This document shows positions 9,105-19,566 of a DNA stretch of 64,000 bases, in pieces; positions within the stretch are counted from its first letter, which is position 1; each line of letters starts with the position of its first letter. Source of the DNA: Planctomycetota bacterium (GTDB lineage: Bacteria > Planctomycetota > UBA1135 > UBA2386). A model generated the notes under the pieces. The model was not told the origin of the DNA. It searched no databases and was given only the letters and a program-made list of their open reading frames with translations. Location: assembly GCA_016713175.1 (NCBI GenBank), contig JADJPQ010000004.1:636438-700437 (forward strand), given 5' to 3'. The translations under genes were made by a program, and so were the position numbers.

Positions 9105-10052
9105 TCAGCGTTGGACCAGCGGCGCGAGCATCAGCGCCAGCGTGCCGACGGCCTGGCGCGTGCGGCCGAGATCTTTCCGGGCGACGAGATCCTGGGCCTC
9201 GCGACGCAGCTCGATGCTCTGCCACAGCGTCTTCAACGCCGCGAAGCGGGGATGCGTCTGCAGTTCCTCGAACAGCTTCTTCGCCGCCGCTTCGCTGGCT
9301 TCGAGGCCGGCTTTGCCGAGGCGATGGCGGATCACCGCCTCGATCTCGAGGTGCGGATCGTCGCGTTCGCCGGTGATCCGGACCCGAAACAGCAGGTGGG
9401 TGGGCACATCGTCGTCTGGCCATTCGACCTCGCCGAACAGCCGGCCGAACGTGCGCTGGCGGACCGTCTGATCCGTGGTGGTGACCACCAGGTAAGCGAC
9501 ATGTTCGCCGCGACCCGACAGCAGCGACTGTACGTCGGCGCCGGGCTTGCCGTTCCAAGGCTTGCCCTCCAGCACGGGCGCGATCAGGTCGCGCGCTCCC
9601 TCGATCCGCAGTTCGGGTCTTGGAGTCGCGACCAGATCGGCGTCCTCGCCGCGCTGGCGGACGAACACCGGATACTCGCCGATCGCGTCGCGCTTCCAAG
9701 CCTGGTTGCGGGTGATCGACTCCGGCAGGCCGAGTCCCTGGTTGCCTTGCAGGATCGTCAGCGTCTGCGGTGGCTTGCCGTCGCCGCGCCAGACCGAGTT
9801 GACGAACGCGCGGTCGAGGTCGGCGATGGGGCCGCCGAGTTCGCGTTCGAGGCCAGGCAGCGCGAGACCGATCGCGGTGGCCTGCAGTTCGTCCCAGATC
9901 TCGCGTTCGCGCAGCTGCTTCAGGTCGAGGAACATCAGCTGCTCGCAGTCCGGCAGGAAGAAGTGCTCGGGCTGGAGTTCTGGAGGCTTCTTGTCCTGGG
10001 CCGTGGCCGTCAGGGTCAGGCAGAGGAGGGCGAGAGTGATCTTGGCGTGCAT
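9105..10052 (-). CDS. Hypothetical secreted protein
   Basis: The 315-residue protein has a signal peptide (MHAKITLALLCLTLTATAQ). The mature part begins with a charged, Pro-rich stretch, then alternates predicted helices and strands: EQLMFLDLKQLREREIWDEL, AYLVVTTTDQTVRQRTFGRLF, THLLFRVRITG and a C-terminal helical segment with KKLFEELQTHPRF. No catalytic motif or named domain is recognisable. It lies 49 bases upstream of glyQ on the same strand, so it may be cotranscribed, although its product is exported. It is divergent from the kelch protein gene with 262 bases between the starts, which must hold both promoters. Confidence 0.7.
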   Translation of the reverse strand: MHAKITLALLCLTLTATAQDKKPPELQPEHFFLPDCEQLMFLDLKQLREREIWDELQATAIGLALPGLERELGGPIADLDRAFVNSVWRGDGKPPQTLTILQGNQGLGLPESITRNQAWKRDAIGEYPVFVRQRGEDADLVATPRPELRIEGARDLIAPVLEGKPWNGKPGADVQSLLSGRGEHVAYLVVTTTDQTVRQRTFGRLFGEVEWPDDDVPTHLLFRVRITGERDDPHLEIEAVIRHRLGKAGLEASEAAAKKLFEELQTHPRFAALKTLWQSIELRREAQDLVARKDLGRTRQAVGTLALMLAPLVQR

Positions 10053-10314
10053 TCGTGGCCTTGGATCAGGGCATTTCTGCGCAGGAGAGTGTGATCATGC
10101 GCTTGCGGGGTGCCAGAGCGATCGATGGGAGCCAGAATCCGGGGATTCAGGTTCGCTGGTTCGGGTCGGGCGCCGCGCCACGAACGGGCGAGTTCGACGC
10201 CGAATGGACGCCGTTGGGGAGGCCGCGTACTTGACCCACCTCGGTAGCGGTGGATATCCCGGAATGGTCGATCCTCGGTCGGGTGACCGACGATCGGCGA
10301 GGCAGTTCACAGCC

Positions 10315-11712
10315 ATGCAACACTCCAGGAGCCGCACCGTGTCCCCACGCAGGAACCCTCTCGATCGTCGCCGCATCTTGGTCCCCGCTGCCTTCGCCCT
10401 CGGGGCGACGCTGTTGCCGGCGCAGACCCAGTGGCTGGCGGCCAATCCTGGAACGAGCCCCGCGCCCCGGGGCAACCGAGCGATGGCGTACGACTCGACT
10501 CGCGGGCGCGTCGTGCTGTTCAGCGGTTACGCGATCCCGGTCAGTGCGGAGACGTGGGAGTGGGACGGTGCGAACTGGGCGTTGGTCACCGCCGCGTCGG
10601 CGCCAGCCGCGCGCATCAACCATGCGCTGGCGTTCGACTTCGCCCGGAGCCTTGTCGTTCTGTTCGGTGGCGACACCGGCGGCGGCACGTGTCAGGGCGA
10701 CACGTGGACCTGGGATGGTGCGGTCTGGGTGCAGAGAAGCCCGGCGACGAGTCCCTCGCCGCGCAACCAGCACGCCATGGGCGGGGCTCCCGGCGACCGT
10801 CTGGTGATGTTCGGGGGCCACGACGGCAGCTCCGTCGTCGCGGATACCTGGGAATGGGACGGCACCGATTGGACGTTGCGCAACCCGGCCAATAGTCCGA
10901 GCGCGCGTTATGCGCACGCGATGGCGTACGACTCCGGCCGCGGTCGGTCGGTGTTGTTTGGCGGCGATTCGGGGCCCGGCTTCCTCTTGGCGGAGACGTG
11001 GGAGTGGGACGGCAGCAACTGGATCCGGGCTATTCCGGTGGTTGCTCCAGGGCCGCGCGTGAATTTCGCGATGGCCTTCGATTCCGCGCGTTCGCGGATC
11101 GTTCTGTTCGGCGGCCAGTCCCCCGTTGGTTTGCTCGCCGACACCTGGGAGTGGGACGGCTCGACCTGGATCCAGCGACTCACGCCGATGACCCCGCAGG
11201 CACGCCGTGTCGCCGGATTGGCGTTCGATACGAGCCGCGGGCGCACCGTGATCTTCGGCGGGCAAGGCGCGGGCAGCCTCCTGGGAGACACGTGGGAGTA
11301 TGGGCCGGTCCATCCGGCGGCATACGTCGCCACCGGCAGCGGTTGCTCGGCTGCCGCGGCGACGCCGGTGCTCGCCGCGACGGCGAGCGCGCCGCTGCCG
11401 TGGCTCGGCAGCACGTTCACGCTAAGGGTGACGCAGCTTCCCGTCGGGGCGCAGTTCGCGCCGTTCCTGGTCCTGGGCTTCAGCAACCCGAATCGGCCGT
11501 TGCCGTGGTTGCCGTGTGTGCAACGGGTCGATGGCGAGGCGTTCCTGGTCCCGGCGTCGGGTGGGGCCGCTGGCTTCGACCTGAACATCCCGGCGGACCC
11601 GGCGATCCTCGGCACGATGTTCCATGCCCAGGTCGCCGTGCTCGACGCCGTCGGGCAGCCGCTGTTGCACGCACTCTCGAACGGGATGATGGGGACTGTG
11701 GGAGGCCGTTGA
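10315..11712 (+). CDS. Secreted kelch-repeat protein
   Basis: The 465-residue protein starts at ATG 10315 (a further in-frame ATG lies at 10264). A basic, then hydrophobic leader (RRRILVPAAFALGATLLPAQ) marks export. Six kelch-type blades follow, each with a 'R-x-x-VLFGG' strand and a 'DTWEWDG-x-W' strand: VVLFSGY, VVLFGGD, LVMFGGH, SVLFGGD, IVLFGGQ and TVIFGGQ. This predicts a six-bladed beta-propeller of about residues 45-340. From about residue 341 comes the shared C-terminal domain (GSGCSAAA, LGFSNPN, LNIPADPAILGTMFHAQ, ALSNGMMG). Kelch propellers normally bind proteins or sugars; no catalytic residues are evident. There is no close downstream partner. Confidence 0.85.
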   Translation: MQHSRSRTVSPRRNPLDRRRILVPAAFALGATLLPAQTQWLAANPGTSPAPRGNRAMAYDSTRGRVVLFSGYAIPVSAETWEWDGANWALVTAASAPAARINHALAFDFARSLVVLFGGDTGGGTCQGDTWTWDGAVWVQRSPATSPSPRNQHAMGGAPGDRLVMFGGHDGSSVVADTWEWDGTDWTLRNPANSPSARYAHAMAYDSGRGRSVLFGGDSGPGFLLAETWEWDGSNWIRAIPVVAPGPRVNFAMAFDSARSRIVLFGGQSPVGLLADTWEWDGSTWIQRLTPMTPQARRVAGLAFDTSRGRTVIFGGQGAGSLLGDTWEYGPVHPAAYVATGSGCSAAAATPVLAATASAPLPWLGSTFTLRVTQLPVGAQFAPFLVLGFSNPNRPLPWLPCVQRVDGEAFLVPASGGAAGFDLNIPADPAILGTMFHAQVAVLDAVGQPLLHALSNGMMGTVGGR

Positions 11713-11759
11713 TCGGACTTCCATGGACGTGAGGTAGCGGCCGCTCGGTCACGCCGCGT

Positions 11760-12041
11760 GTGCCGGGAACCTGCAGGCCATCCGATGCAACACCCAATTC
11801 AGGGTCGCGAGGGTTCGCGAAGTCGAGACTGCGCACCTGGTGCAGCCATGATCCACTCGCCACGACCGGAGTCTCGGCCACGACGACCGCACCGGTCGCC
11901 TGCATGTGCGCTGCGTCTTCGAGGACAGCCAGGGCCGGCCGTGGATCGGCAACAACCTATCGGGATTGCCGCGGCGATCTGTGGCTGGCGGGGAACGGCG
12001 TGTTCACGTTCAATGGCACCGCGTTCGAGCGGTTTCTCTGA
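11760..12041 (+). pseudogene. Decayed fragment of two-component-type propeller protein
   Basis: Two frames carry adjoining pieces of one motif. In the frame with codons from 11882, TGRLHVRCVFEDSQGRPWIGNN matches the 'V-R-C-I-x-E-D-S-x-G-x-L-W-I-G-T' blade of periplasmic propellers found in hybrid two-component sensors. From about 11970 the reading shifts to the frame ending at TGA 12039-12041, which reads GDLWLAGNGVFTFNGTAFERF, the following blade. The first frame is blocked upstream by a TGA at 11849-11851. The simplest reading is a dead 3' remnant with a frameshift near 11955-11975 and loss of the N-terminal and histidine kinase parts. The stretch 11713-11759 holds nothing else I recognise. 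Confidence 0.5.
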
Positions 12042-12056
12042 GGTCCGGGCTGCGAC

Positions 12057-12443
12057 ATGACTGACCTTCCTGACCCGACTGAAGCCTTGCGTCGCGAAGC
12101 GGCGGCGTTCGCTGGCGTGGAGCAGGGCACCGCCTGCAACCAGAGTTCGTTCCGGGCGGGAAATGGGGCCTTCCTGTTCGTCGGGCCGGGGAGCAAGGGC
12201 GTCGGCTTCAAGGCGATGTTCAAGCTCGACGCGTCGATGGCGCAGGCAAAGAAGCTCGCCGCGCAGCATCCGGATCGCTTCGACGTTGGGACCACGGGCT
12301 GGGTCACCGCGCGCTTCACGGCGGCGGAACCGCTGCCAAGGGCGATCTGGAGCAAGTGGTTGGCCGAATCGTACGAACTGATGCGCGACGGCAAGCCCAA
12401 GCCCAAGCCCAAGCCCAAGCCCGCGGCGAAGCGCGCGCGTTGA
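12057..12443 (+). CDS. MmcQ/YjbR family protein with Lys-Pro tail
   Basis: The 128-residue protein has the layout of the MmcQ/YjbR (DUF419) family: an N-terminal LRREAAAFAGVEQG helix, a central FLFVGPGSKGVGFKAMFKL sheet, and the typical closing GWVTARF plus 'W-x-x-WLAESYELM' helix. Members have a double-stranded DNA-binding-like fold, but their role is not established. The C-terminus ends in KPKPKPKPK then AAKRAR, encoded by a run of near-identical six-base units (12399-12421). This positively charged tail may contact nucleic acid (inference). It follows the decayed propeller fragment by 15 bases and is convergent with the ABC permease gene. Confidence 0.8.
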   Translation: MTDLPDPTEALRREAAAFAGVEQGTACNQSSFRAGNGAFLFVGPGSKGVGFKAMFKLDASMAQAKKLAAQHPDRFDVGTTGWVTARFTAAEPLPRAIWSKWLAESYELMRDGKPKPKPKPKPAAKRAR

Positions 12444-12469
12444 GGACGCGATCGAGGACGGCGACGCGA

Positions 12470-14029
12470 TCAGCCCTTCCTCAGCCAGCCGAGCACTTCC
12501 TTCAACCGCGGCGGGTTCCCGGTCATCAACACCCCGACCCGGAAGATCTTGCCCGCCGCTTTGAACGCGAACAGCACGCTGCCGAGGATCAGCGCCGTCG
12601 TGATCACGTACTCGATCATCGGCGGCGGCCCGGACGCCCGATTCATCATCGCGAACGGCGTGTACAGCGGAATGTAGGTGAACACCCGCGCCATCAACCC
12701 GTTGGGTTCCTGCACGATCGGCACCATCGCGAACAGCGGCAGCATCAGCAGGATGAACACCGGCTGCAGCAGGTTCTGCGCTTCCTTCAGGCTGTTGCAC
12801 ACCGAACCGATCGCGACGAGCACCGCGGCGAACAGCAGGTAACCGGTCAGGAAGTAGCCGACGAACGACGCCAGGTAGAGCGGATCGCCGACGATCGCCA
12901 TCAGGTTCCACTCGGCGAACTTCGGCACCAGTTCGGCGCCGATCTGCACGCCGAGGATGCCGCACAGCGCCCACGAACCGATGATCGTCAGGCCGGTCGC
13001 GCCGATGCCCCAGATCTTGCCGGCCATCAGTTCGCCCGGGGACACCGACGACAGCAGCACCTCGATGATGCGGTTGCTCTTCTCCTCGACGGTGTTGGTC
13101 AAGAGCATCTGCGCCGCGGTGAACACCGCGATCCACAACAGATAGACGAAGACGACCGGCGCGAACTTGTTGGCCTGGTCCTCCTTCTTGACGTCCTCGA
13201 TGGCACCGCTGGCGGCGATCTGTTTGGGCGCGAACGCGATCGCCTCCTGGATGTGCGCGGCGGTCGCCGGCGCAATGCCCTCGGCCTGCACGCGCAGCTT
13301 GCGCACCACGGTGGTGGCGGCCGCCGTGTACCAATCGCGCAGCGAACTGTCGGTCAGGTTGTTGCAGACGAACGTCAACCGGTCGGCTTTGGCGACCGGA
13401 TCGCCGTCGATCAGGAAGTAGGCGAACAGATCACCGTTCTTGATCTTGTCGTTCAGCCGTTGCTCCTGCTCGGCGCGCGGCAGGTCGGCGACGCCGAGAT
13501 CCTGGATCGAACGCAACCGGTAGCGCTGTGCCGAGCCGAGCATCGTCAACTGCTTGATCTGGTCGGGTCCGAGGTCGGCGGCCCACGAGAAGAACCGTCC
13601 CATGGTCGCGGCGGACGGCGTCGGGCGCTTGCCGGCGGCGGCTGCCTGCTTCATCGCCTCGATCTCCTCGGGCGGGGTGTCCTTCAGCGCAGCCAGCAGA
13701 CCGCGCAGCGGGTTGTCCGCCGGGATCTTGGCCTCCGCCGCCGCCAACGCCGCGGCGAAGTCGCCGTCCTTGGCGCCGCCGAACAGTTCGGCCAGGTAGC
13801 GCTCGAGATCGCCGCCGCGCGCCTGTTCCTCGATCCTGGTCCCGAGCTTCTGCTCGCTGTAGTCCAGGATCGCGTAGCTCTGCTGCGCCTTGGTCTTCTC
13901 CATGATCCAGCCGATCCCGATCGCGATCGCGAAGATCGCTGGGAACGCCAGGATGCCGAGCCAGAACGTCTTGGTGCGGACGTTCTCGAGATACTCGCGT
14001 TGCGCGACCAGTAGCGTTTTGTTGGCCAT
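12470..14029 (-). CDS. ABC-2 type transporter permease
   Basis: The 519-residue protein begins with a cytoplasmic NKTLLVAQREYLENVRTKTFW segment and a first membrane helix at about residues 24-45, as in NatB/YhaP-type ABC-2 permeases. A large extracytoplasmic domain (about residues 50-260) follows, then a cluster of some five or six hydrophobic helices (for example VVFVYLLWIAVFTAAQMLL, GIGATGLTIIGSWALCGIL, LASFVGYFLTGYLLFAAVLVA). The conserved 'EEKSNRIIEVLLSSVSPGELMAGKIWG' coupling region lies between residues 305 and 340. It is two bases downstream of its ATP-binding subunit gene. Such pairs export sodium, drugs or lipids; the substrate here is unknown. Confidence 0.92.
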   Translation of the reverse strand: MANKTLLVAQREYLENVRTKTFWLGILAFPAIFAIAIGIGWIMEKTKAQQSYAILDYSEQKLGTRIEEQARGGDLERYLAELFGGAKDGDFAAALAAAEAKIPADNPLRGLLAALKDTPPEEIEAMKQAAAAGKRPTPSAATMGRFFSWAADLGPDQIKQLTMLGSAQRYRLRSIQDLGVADLPRAEQEQRLNDKIKNGDLFAYFLIDGDPVAKADRLTFVCNNLTDSSLRDWYTAAATTVVRKLRVQAEGIAPATAAHIQEAIAFAPKQIAASGAIEDVKKEDQANKFAPVVFVYLLWIAVFTAAQMLLTNTVEEKSNRIIEVLLSSVSPGELMAGKIWGIGATGLTIIGSWALCGILGVQIGAELVPKFAEWNLMAIVGDPLYLASFVGYFLTGYLLFAAVLVAIGSVCNSLKEAQNLLQPVFILLMLPLFAMVPIVQEPNGLMARVFTYIPLYTPFAMMNRASGPPPMIEYVITTALILGSVLFAFKAAGKIFRVGVLMTGNPPRLKEVLGWLRKG

Positions 14030-14031
14030 GT

Positions 14032-14967
14032 TCAGCGACCTCCGGCGGCGGCCGCCGCTTCCAGCTTCTGGTTGGCCTGTTCGACCGTGCGGACGAACAC
14101 CTCGTGCAGCGACGGCTCGCGGACGTCGAAGCGGCGGATCCTGACCTTGCCGACCAGCGCGGCGAGCACGGCTTGTGGATCGGCGTTCGGCGCCAGGAAC
14201 AGTTCGGCGAACTTGCCGGAGTCGTTGACGCGACTGACGCCGGGCAGCGACCGCAACGCCGCGCCATCGCCGTCGTAGTCGAGCTGGATGCCGAAATCGC
14301 GGCCCTGTCGGACCTCCGCCAGCGGCCCCGCGAACTGCAAGCGGGCCTTGTGGATCATCATCACGTAGTCGCAGAGCTGTTCGGCGCGTTCCATCTCGTG
14401 AGTGCTGAAGATCACCGTGCGGCCCGAACGCTTCATGTCGAGGATCAAGTCGCGCATCATGTCACGGTTCACCGGGTCGAGGCCGGAGAACGGCTCGTCG
14501 AGGATCACCAGTTCGGACTCGTGGATGATCGTGCCGAGAACCTGAACCTTCTGGCCCATGCCCTTGCTCATCGCCTCGCACTTCTTGTCGATCCAGTCGC
14601 CGAGGCCATAGCGGGTCAGCAGTTCCTTCGCGCGCCGGTTGGCGGTCGCCGGATCCAGGCCCTTCAGCTTGCCGAAGTAGGCGATGATCTCGCCGGTCTT
14701 CATCTTCTTGTAGAGGCCTTTCTCTTCCGGCAGGTAGCCGAGCCGGTCCTTGACCTCACTGGCATCGGGATGGCCGAGCACCGAGATCGTGCCGCGGTCG
14801 GGATGGAAGATGCTCATCACCATCCGGATCGTCGTCGTCTTGCCGGCCCCGTTCTGGCCCAGGAAGCCGTAGATGCAGCCGCGCGGGATGCGCAGCGAGA
14901 GGTCGTCGACGGCGGTGAACGAACCGAAGCGTTTGGTGACGCCGTCGAGGGTCAGTGCGTAGTCCAT
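14032..14967 (-). CDS. ABC transporter ATP-binding protein
   Basis: The 311-residue ATPase drives the permease encoded two bases downstream. Walker A is GQNGAGKT at residues 37-44, the signature region is MSKGMGQKVQV, Walker B is LVILDEPFSGLDP, and the switch histidine is in STHEM. The C-terminal 80 residues form the DUF4162-like extension seen in NatA-type subunits of ABC-2 exporters. The start ATG at 14965-14967 begins with the conserved MDYALTLDGVTKRFG. With the permease it forms a minimal two-gene exporter operon. The operon is preceded by 69 bases separating it from the esterase gene on the same strand. Confidence 0.95.
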   Translation of the reverse strand: MDYALTLDGVTKRFGSFTAVDDLSLRIPRGCIYGFLGQNGAGKTTTIRMVMSIFHPDRGTISVLGHPDASEVKDRLGYLPEEKGLYKKMKTGEIIAYFGKLKGLDPATANRRAKELLTRYGLGDWIDKKCEAMSKGMGQKVQVLGTIIHESELVILDEPFSGLDPVNRDMMRDLILDMKRSGRTVIFSTHEMERAEQLCDYVMMIHKARLQFAGPLAEVRQGRDFGIQLDYDGDGAALRSLPGVSRVNDSGKFAELFLAPNADPQAVLAALVGKVRIRRFDVREPSLHEVFVRTVEQANQKLEAAAAAGGR

Positions 14968-15036
14968 GCGGGAGGTCGCGGGGTAGCCGCGGCGCGGCGA
15001 ACTTTGTCGGGGCGATGCGGGCAGCGCAAGGTTGCG

Positions 15037-17400
15037 TCAGCGCGCCAGCGCTTTGGCGAGGGCGGCGTCGTCGAGGATCGGGTCGCCGCCAAGGATGGCG
15101 CGGTCGCGGATCCGATCGACGAAGAACGACAAACCGCCGGCGCGCAGCAGTTCGGGGGCTTCGGGCAACCGGTTGCCGTGGTCTTCGTACGCAGGGCCGA
15201 CGTCGTCAGCGATGACGCGCTCGATCCGGTCGCACAGGGTCGCCGCGACGATGGCGGCTGGCCCGCAGGTGCCAAGACCGACGAGGACGACCCGGGCGTC
15301 GCCCGGCAGGTTGCGGCAGACCAGGGCCAGGTCATGCGCTTGTTGGTACAGCTCACCGCGACCACACCACAAGCCGTTGCGGCGCCAGAAGGGTGCAAAG
15401 CGCTGCCATTCTCCGCACCAACGTGGATCGACGAGTGCGACCCGGGTCTCGGTCCGGAGCCAGCCCGGCGGCTGCTGGCGCAAGGTCGCCTTGCCGAGCG
15501 GGCTGGCGATGACGGTCCAGCGGGTCCGTGGATCGCCGGCACGGTCCTGCAGCAGGAACGGCACCGGCACGCGGTCATCGCCGCGGACGCTGCCACTGCG
15601 CCAGCCATCGGCCGTGTGCGCGCGCCAGTCGATGGCGGCGATCGGCGCGTTCCAGGGCAGGTCTGGCGCAAGGTCGCGCGGTTCGGTGATCCTGGGCCGG
15701 CGCGCCAGCAGTTCGGCGCCGGCGCTGCGGTCGTCGACGAGATCGTGGGCCGGTGGGCCGCCGAGCGCAGCCAGCCGATCGACCGCGAACGCGGCGAACG
15801 GCGGCTCGGCGATCGCCGTGCGCGGTTTGCCGTCGGCAGCCGGGGGCGTCAGCGCGTCGTGCAGGAAGCCGTACACCGCCTCGCGCATCGGCGGACTGTA
15901 GTCGTGCCCTTCGTCGCGATGCAGCGCCCGGATTGCCGCGCCGCCGCCGAGCCGTTGCCAGTGGGCCTGCAGTTCGGGGAAACCCTGCCGCGGGAACAGT
16001 GCGGTCCAGTCGCCCGTCACGCTGCCGAAGAACACCGGCTTCGGCGCGAACACCGCACACATCTCGATCACATCGATGCGCGGGATCAACCGCGGCAACT
16101 GATTGCAGCGGCAGTGCACGTCCTCATCGCTGACGATGCTGGCGAGGTAGCAGGCCATGCAGATCGGCGCCGCGGCGGCGAACTCGTCGCTGACGGCCAT
16201 CAGGTAGTAGGTCTGCTGACCGCCGCCGCTGCAGCCGGTCACGCCGATGCGCGTACGGTCGACATCGTCGCGCTGCTGCAGCAGTTCGAGCGCGCGCAGG
16301 TTGTGCCAGGTCATCGTGCCGATCGGCGAGGCGCCGGCGGCGACGTTCTCGGCGTGGCTGCTGTCGACGGCAAGGGCGACCCAACCGAACTTCGCGAACG
16401 CGGCACAACGCGCCTGCACGATCGGATGGCGGGCGCCGTTCTGCCAATGGCCATGCGGGCACAGCATCGCGGGTGCCGGCGCCGCCGGACGACTTTCGGG
16501 TCGCCACAACCAGCCGGTCGCGCGCCGTTCGCCGAACGTCCGCCAGCTGATCCGTTCGACGACGATGCCGTCCTGCTCGAGAGCGCCGTGGCGGGTGACG
16601 TCGAGCGGAACCCGCTCGGGCAACGGCTGCAGGCCGAGGGCATCCAGCACCTGCGCGCGAACAGCCGCGCGACGCTGCGGCCAGTCGGCGGCGGCGCGTT
16701 CGTCGAGCGATGGCGTCCGGGTCGGCAGCAGCCGCTGCCGCAATCCCTGCAGCGCGGCGCGCTTCTCGGCCAGCGGAATCACCGGCGCGGCCCAGGCCAG
16801 CACGTCGGTGCGGTCGCAGGTCGGCTGGATCGTCAGTTCGTCGAGATCGCCGGCGAACGGCTGATGGGTGCCGATGTTGTTGCCAAGTCGCAGAACGGCG
16901 TCCGGTGAGGTGCCGGGGCCGAGCTCGGCGAACCCCTGCAAGTCGTCATCGACGAACAGCAGCGCGGTGTTCGTGCCGGCGTCGTACGCGACCTCGATCG
17001 CATGCCACTGGCCATCGTCGATGCGTTGGCGGGACTGCAGCTTGACGCGCTGCCAGCTCCAGGATTCGAACGCCAGGTGGCCAGTCTGCCGACCGAGCAC
17101 GAGCGAGATGCCGACCTGATCGCCGTGGCGCGCCATCAGCGGCGTGCAGAACTCGCCCTTGGTCGTGCGGATCCTGCACCGCAGCGTGAACGACCGTTCG
17201 CTGTCGATCGGGCACGGGCCGGCGTCGAGGTGGCCCTGGTCGCCATCGAAGCGGGCGGCGTTGCCGCGCACGCCATCGGCGATCTGGCGGACGCCATGCC
17301 AGTCGGCGGTCACCTGTTCGAATGGCAGCTCGAGTCGCTGCGCGGCAGCGGCGGCGGCCAGCCCGAGGGCGGCGGTGGCGAGCAGGGGGAGCCTCGGCAT
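15037..17400 (-). CDS. Large secreted esterase: concanavalin-like N-domain plus alpha/beta-hydrolase
   Basis: The 787-residue protein starts at ATG 17398-17400 with a signal peptide (MPRLPLLATAALGLAAAAAAQ). Residues about 25-195 look like a LamG/concanavalin-type jelly roll (FTLRCRIRTTKGEF, GQWHAIEVAYDAGTNTALLFVDD, FAGDLDELTI). Residues about 270-520 form an alpha/beta-hydrolase of the acetyl-xylan-esterase/dienelactone-hydrolase type: MLCPHGHW (oxyanion region), nucleophile Ser in GCSGGGQ, and catalytic His in RDEGHDYS. The remaining 260 residues contain a second hydrolase-like core (VVLVGLGTCGPAAIVAA) without a nucleophilic Ser, so it may be a degenerate repeat. A role in polysaccharide ester removal is plausible, not proven. 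It is divergent from the aldo/keto reductase gene (77 bases). Confidence 0.8.
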   Translation of the reverse strand: MPRLPLLATAALGLAAAAAAQRLELPFEQVTADWHGVRQIADGVRGNAARFDGDQGHLDAGPCPIDSERSFTLRCRIRTTKGEFCTPLMARHGDQVGISLVLGRQTGHLAFESWSWQRVKLQSRQRIDDGQWHAIEVAYDAGTNTALLFVDDDLQGFAELGPGTSPDAVLRLGNNIGTHQPFAGDLDELTIQPTCDRTDVLAWAAPVIPLAEKRAALQGLRQRLLPTRTPSLDERAAADWPQRRAAVRAQVLDALGLQPLPERVPLDVTRHGALEQDGIVVERISWRTFGERRATGWLWRPESRPAAPAPAMLCPHGHWQNGARHPIVQARCAAFAKFGWVALAVDSSHAENVAAGASPIGTMTWHNLRALELLQQRDDVDRTRIGVTGCSGGGQQTYYLMAVSDEFAAAAPICMACYLASIVSDEDVHCRCNQLPRLIPRIDVIEMCAVFAPKPVFFGSVTGDWTALFPRQGFPELQAHWQRLGGGAAIRALHRDEGHDYSPPMREAVYGFLHDALTPPAADGKPRTAIAEPPFAAFAVDRLAALGGPPAHDLVDDRSAGAELLARRPRITEPRDLAPDLPWNAPIAAIDWRAHTADGWRSGSVRGDDRVPVPFLLQDRAGDPRTRWTVIASPLGKATLRQQPPGWLRTETRVALVDPRWCGEWQRFAPFWRRNGLWCGRGELYQQAHDLALVCRNLPGDARVVLVGLGTCGPAAIVAATLCDRIERVIADDVGPAYEDHGNRLPEAPELLRAGGLSFFVDRIRDRAILGGDPILDDAALAKALAR

Positions 17401-17477
17401 GACTGCGCAGTATCGCCGAACGCACGGAACGCGTGGCGACATTTGCGGTTCGGTGACCGCGGCGCGACAGTGCTGGC

Positions 17478-18482
17478 ATGCGCTATCGACAGGTGCCCGG
17501 GACCGACCTGCAGTTGTCGGTGTTGGCGATCGGCGGCTGGTTGACGTTCGGCGGCAGCGTCGACGAGGCGACCTCGCACCGGATCCTGCACACGGCGGTC
17601 GACGCCGGCATCAACTTCCTCGACCTCGCCGATGTCTACAGCCATGGCGCGGCCGAACAGGTGGTCGGCAACTTCCTCGCGCAGCGTCGGCGCAGCGATC
17701 TGATCGTGTCGAGCAAGGTGTTCTTTCCGATGAGCGATGCGCCTGGCGATCGCGGGCTGTCGCGGGCGCATGTGCTGGCGTCGATCGATGCGACGCTGCA
17801 GCGGCTGCGGCTGTCGCATCTCGATCTGTACTTCTGCCACCGCGAGGATCCGGCGACGCCGCTGCCGGAGATCGTCGCGACGATGGGTGGGCTGGTGCAG
17901 GCCGGCAAGGTGCGGGCGTGGGGCACGAGCTGCTGGCGGCCGGCGACCTTGCGCGCCGCGGTGGCCGAGGCCAGGGCGCAGGGCGTGCCGCCGCCGAAGG
18001 TCGAACAGCCGTGCTACAACCTGTTGCAACGCGACATCGAGGGCGAGGTGTTGCCGACCTGCCAAGAACTCGGGCTTGGCGTCGTCGTCTGGAGTCCGTT
18101 GGCGGGTGGCGCGCTGACTGGCAAATACATCGATGGCGTGCCGCCGGGCAGTCGCGCGGCACAGAGCCGTTGGCTCGAGCCGTGGTTGCAGCCAAAGCCT
18201 CAGGCGCAGTTGCGCGCGTTCGTCGCGGCGTGCCGCCAGCGCAGCGTCGACCCGGCGGTCGTGGCGCTTGCGTTCCTGCTGCAGCGGCGGGAACTCACGT
18301 CGGTGATCACCGGTGCGACGCACGAGCGCCAGCTGCAGACCAACCTGGCGGCGGAGGCCTACGTGCCGGATGCCGCGTTCCTGGCCGAACTGGACCGCCT
18401 GTTCCCGTTTTCGCCGCCGTCGGCGCTCGGCAAGTCGTGGCAGAAGCTGAAGGGTGCGGTGCGGCGCCTGCGCGGGAGCTGA
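17478..18482 (+). CDS. Aldo/keto reductase
   Basis: The 334-residue protein is a TIM-barrel NADPH-dependent oxidoreductase of the aldo/keto reductase superfamily. Landmarks are [14 protein letters not shown], the [13 protein letters not shown] strand with catalytic Asp and Tyr, SSKVFF with the catalytic Lys, and [10 protein letters not shown] with the active-site His. The cofactor-binding end has [12 protein letters not shown] and [15 protein letters not shown]. The domain layout is that of the voltage-gated-potassium-channel-beta-like group (AKR6/11 type), which reduces a broad range of aldehydes. The C-terminus ends in a basic helix ([13 protein letters not shown]). The substrate cannot be told from the sequence. 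Confidence 0.92.
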   Translation: MRYRQVPGTDLQLSVLAIGGWLTFGGSVDEATSHRILHTAVDAGINFLDLADVYSHGAAEQVVGNFLAQRRRSDLIVSSKVFFPMSDAPGDRGLSRAHVLASIDATLQRLRLSHLDLYFCHREDPATPLPEIVATMGGLVQAGKVRAWGTSCWRPATLRAAVAEARAQGVPPPKVEQPCYNLLQRDIEGEVLPTCQELGLGVVVWSPLAGGALTGKYIDGVPPGSRAAQSRWLEPWLQPKPQAQLRAFVAACRQRSVDPAVVALAFLLQRRELTSVITGATHERQLQTNLAAEAYVPDAAFLAELDRLFPFSPPSALGKSWQKLKGAVRRLRGS

Positions 18483-18501
18483 GAACTGCGCACTGGTGCG
18501 C

Positions 18502-19566
<1,065 letters not shown>

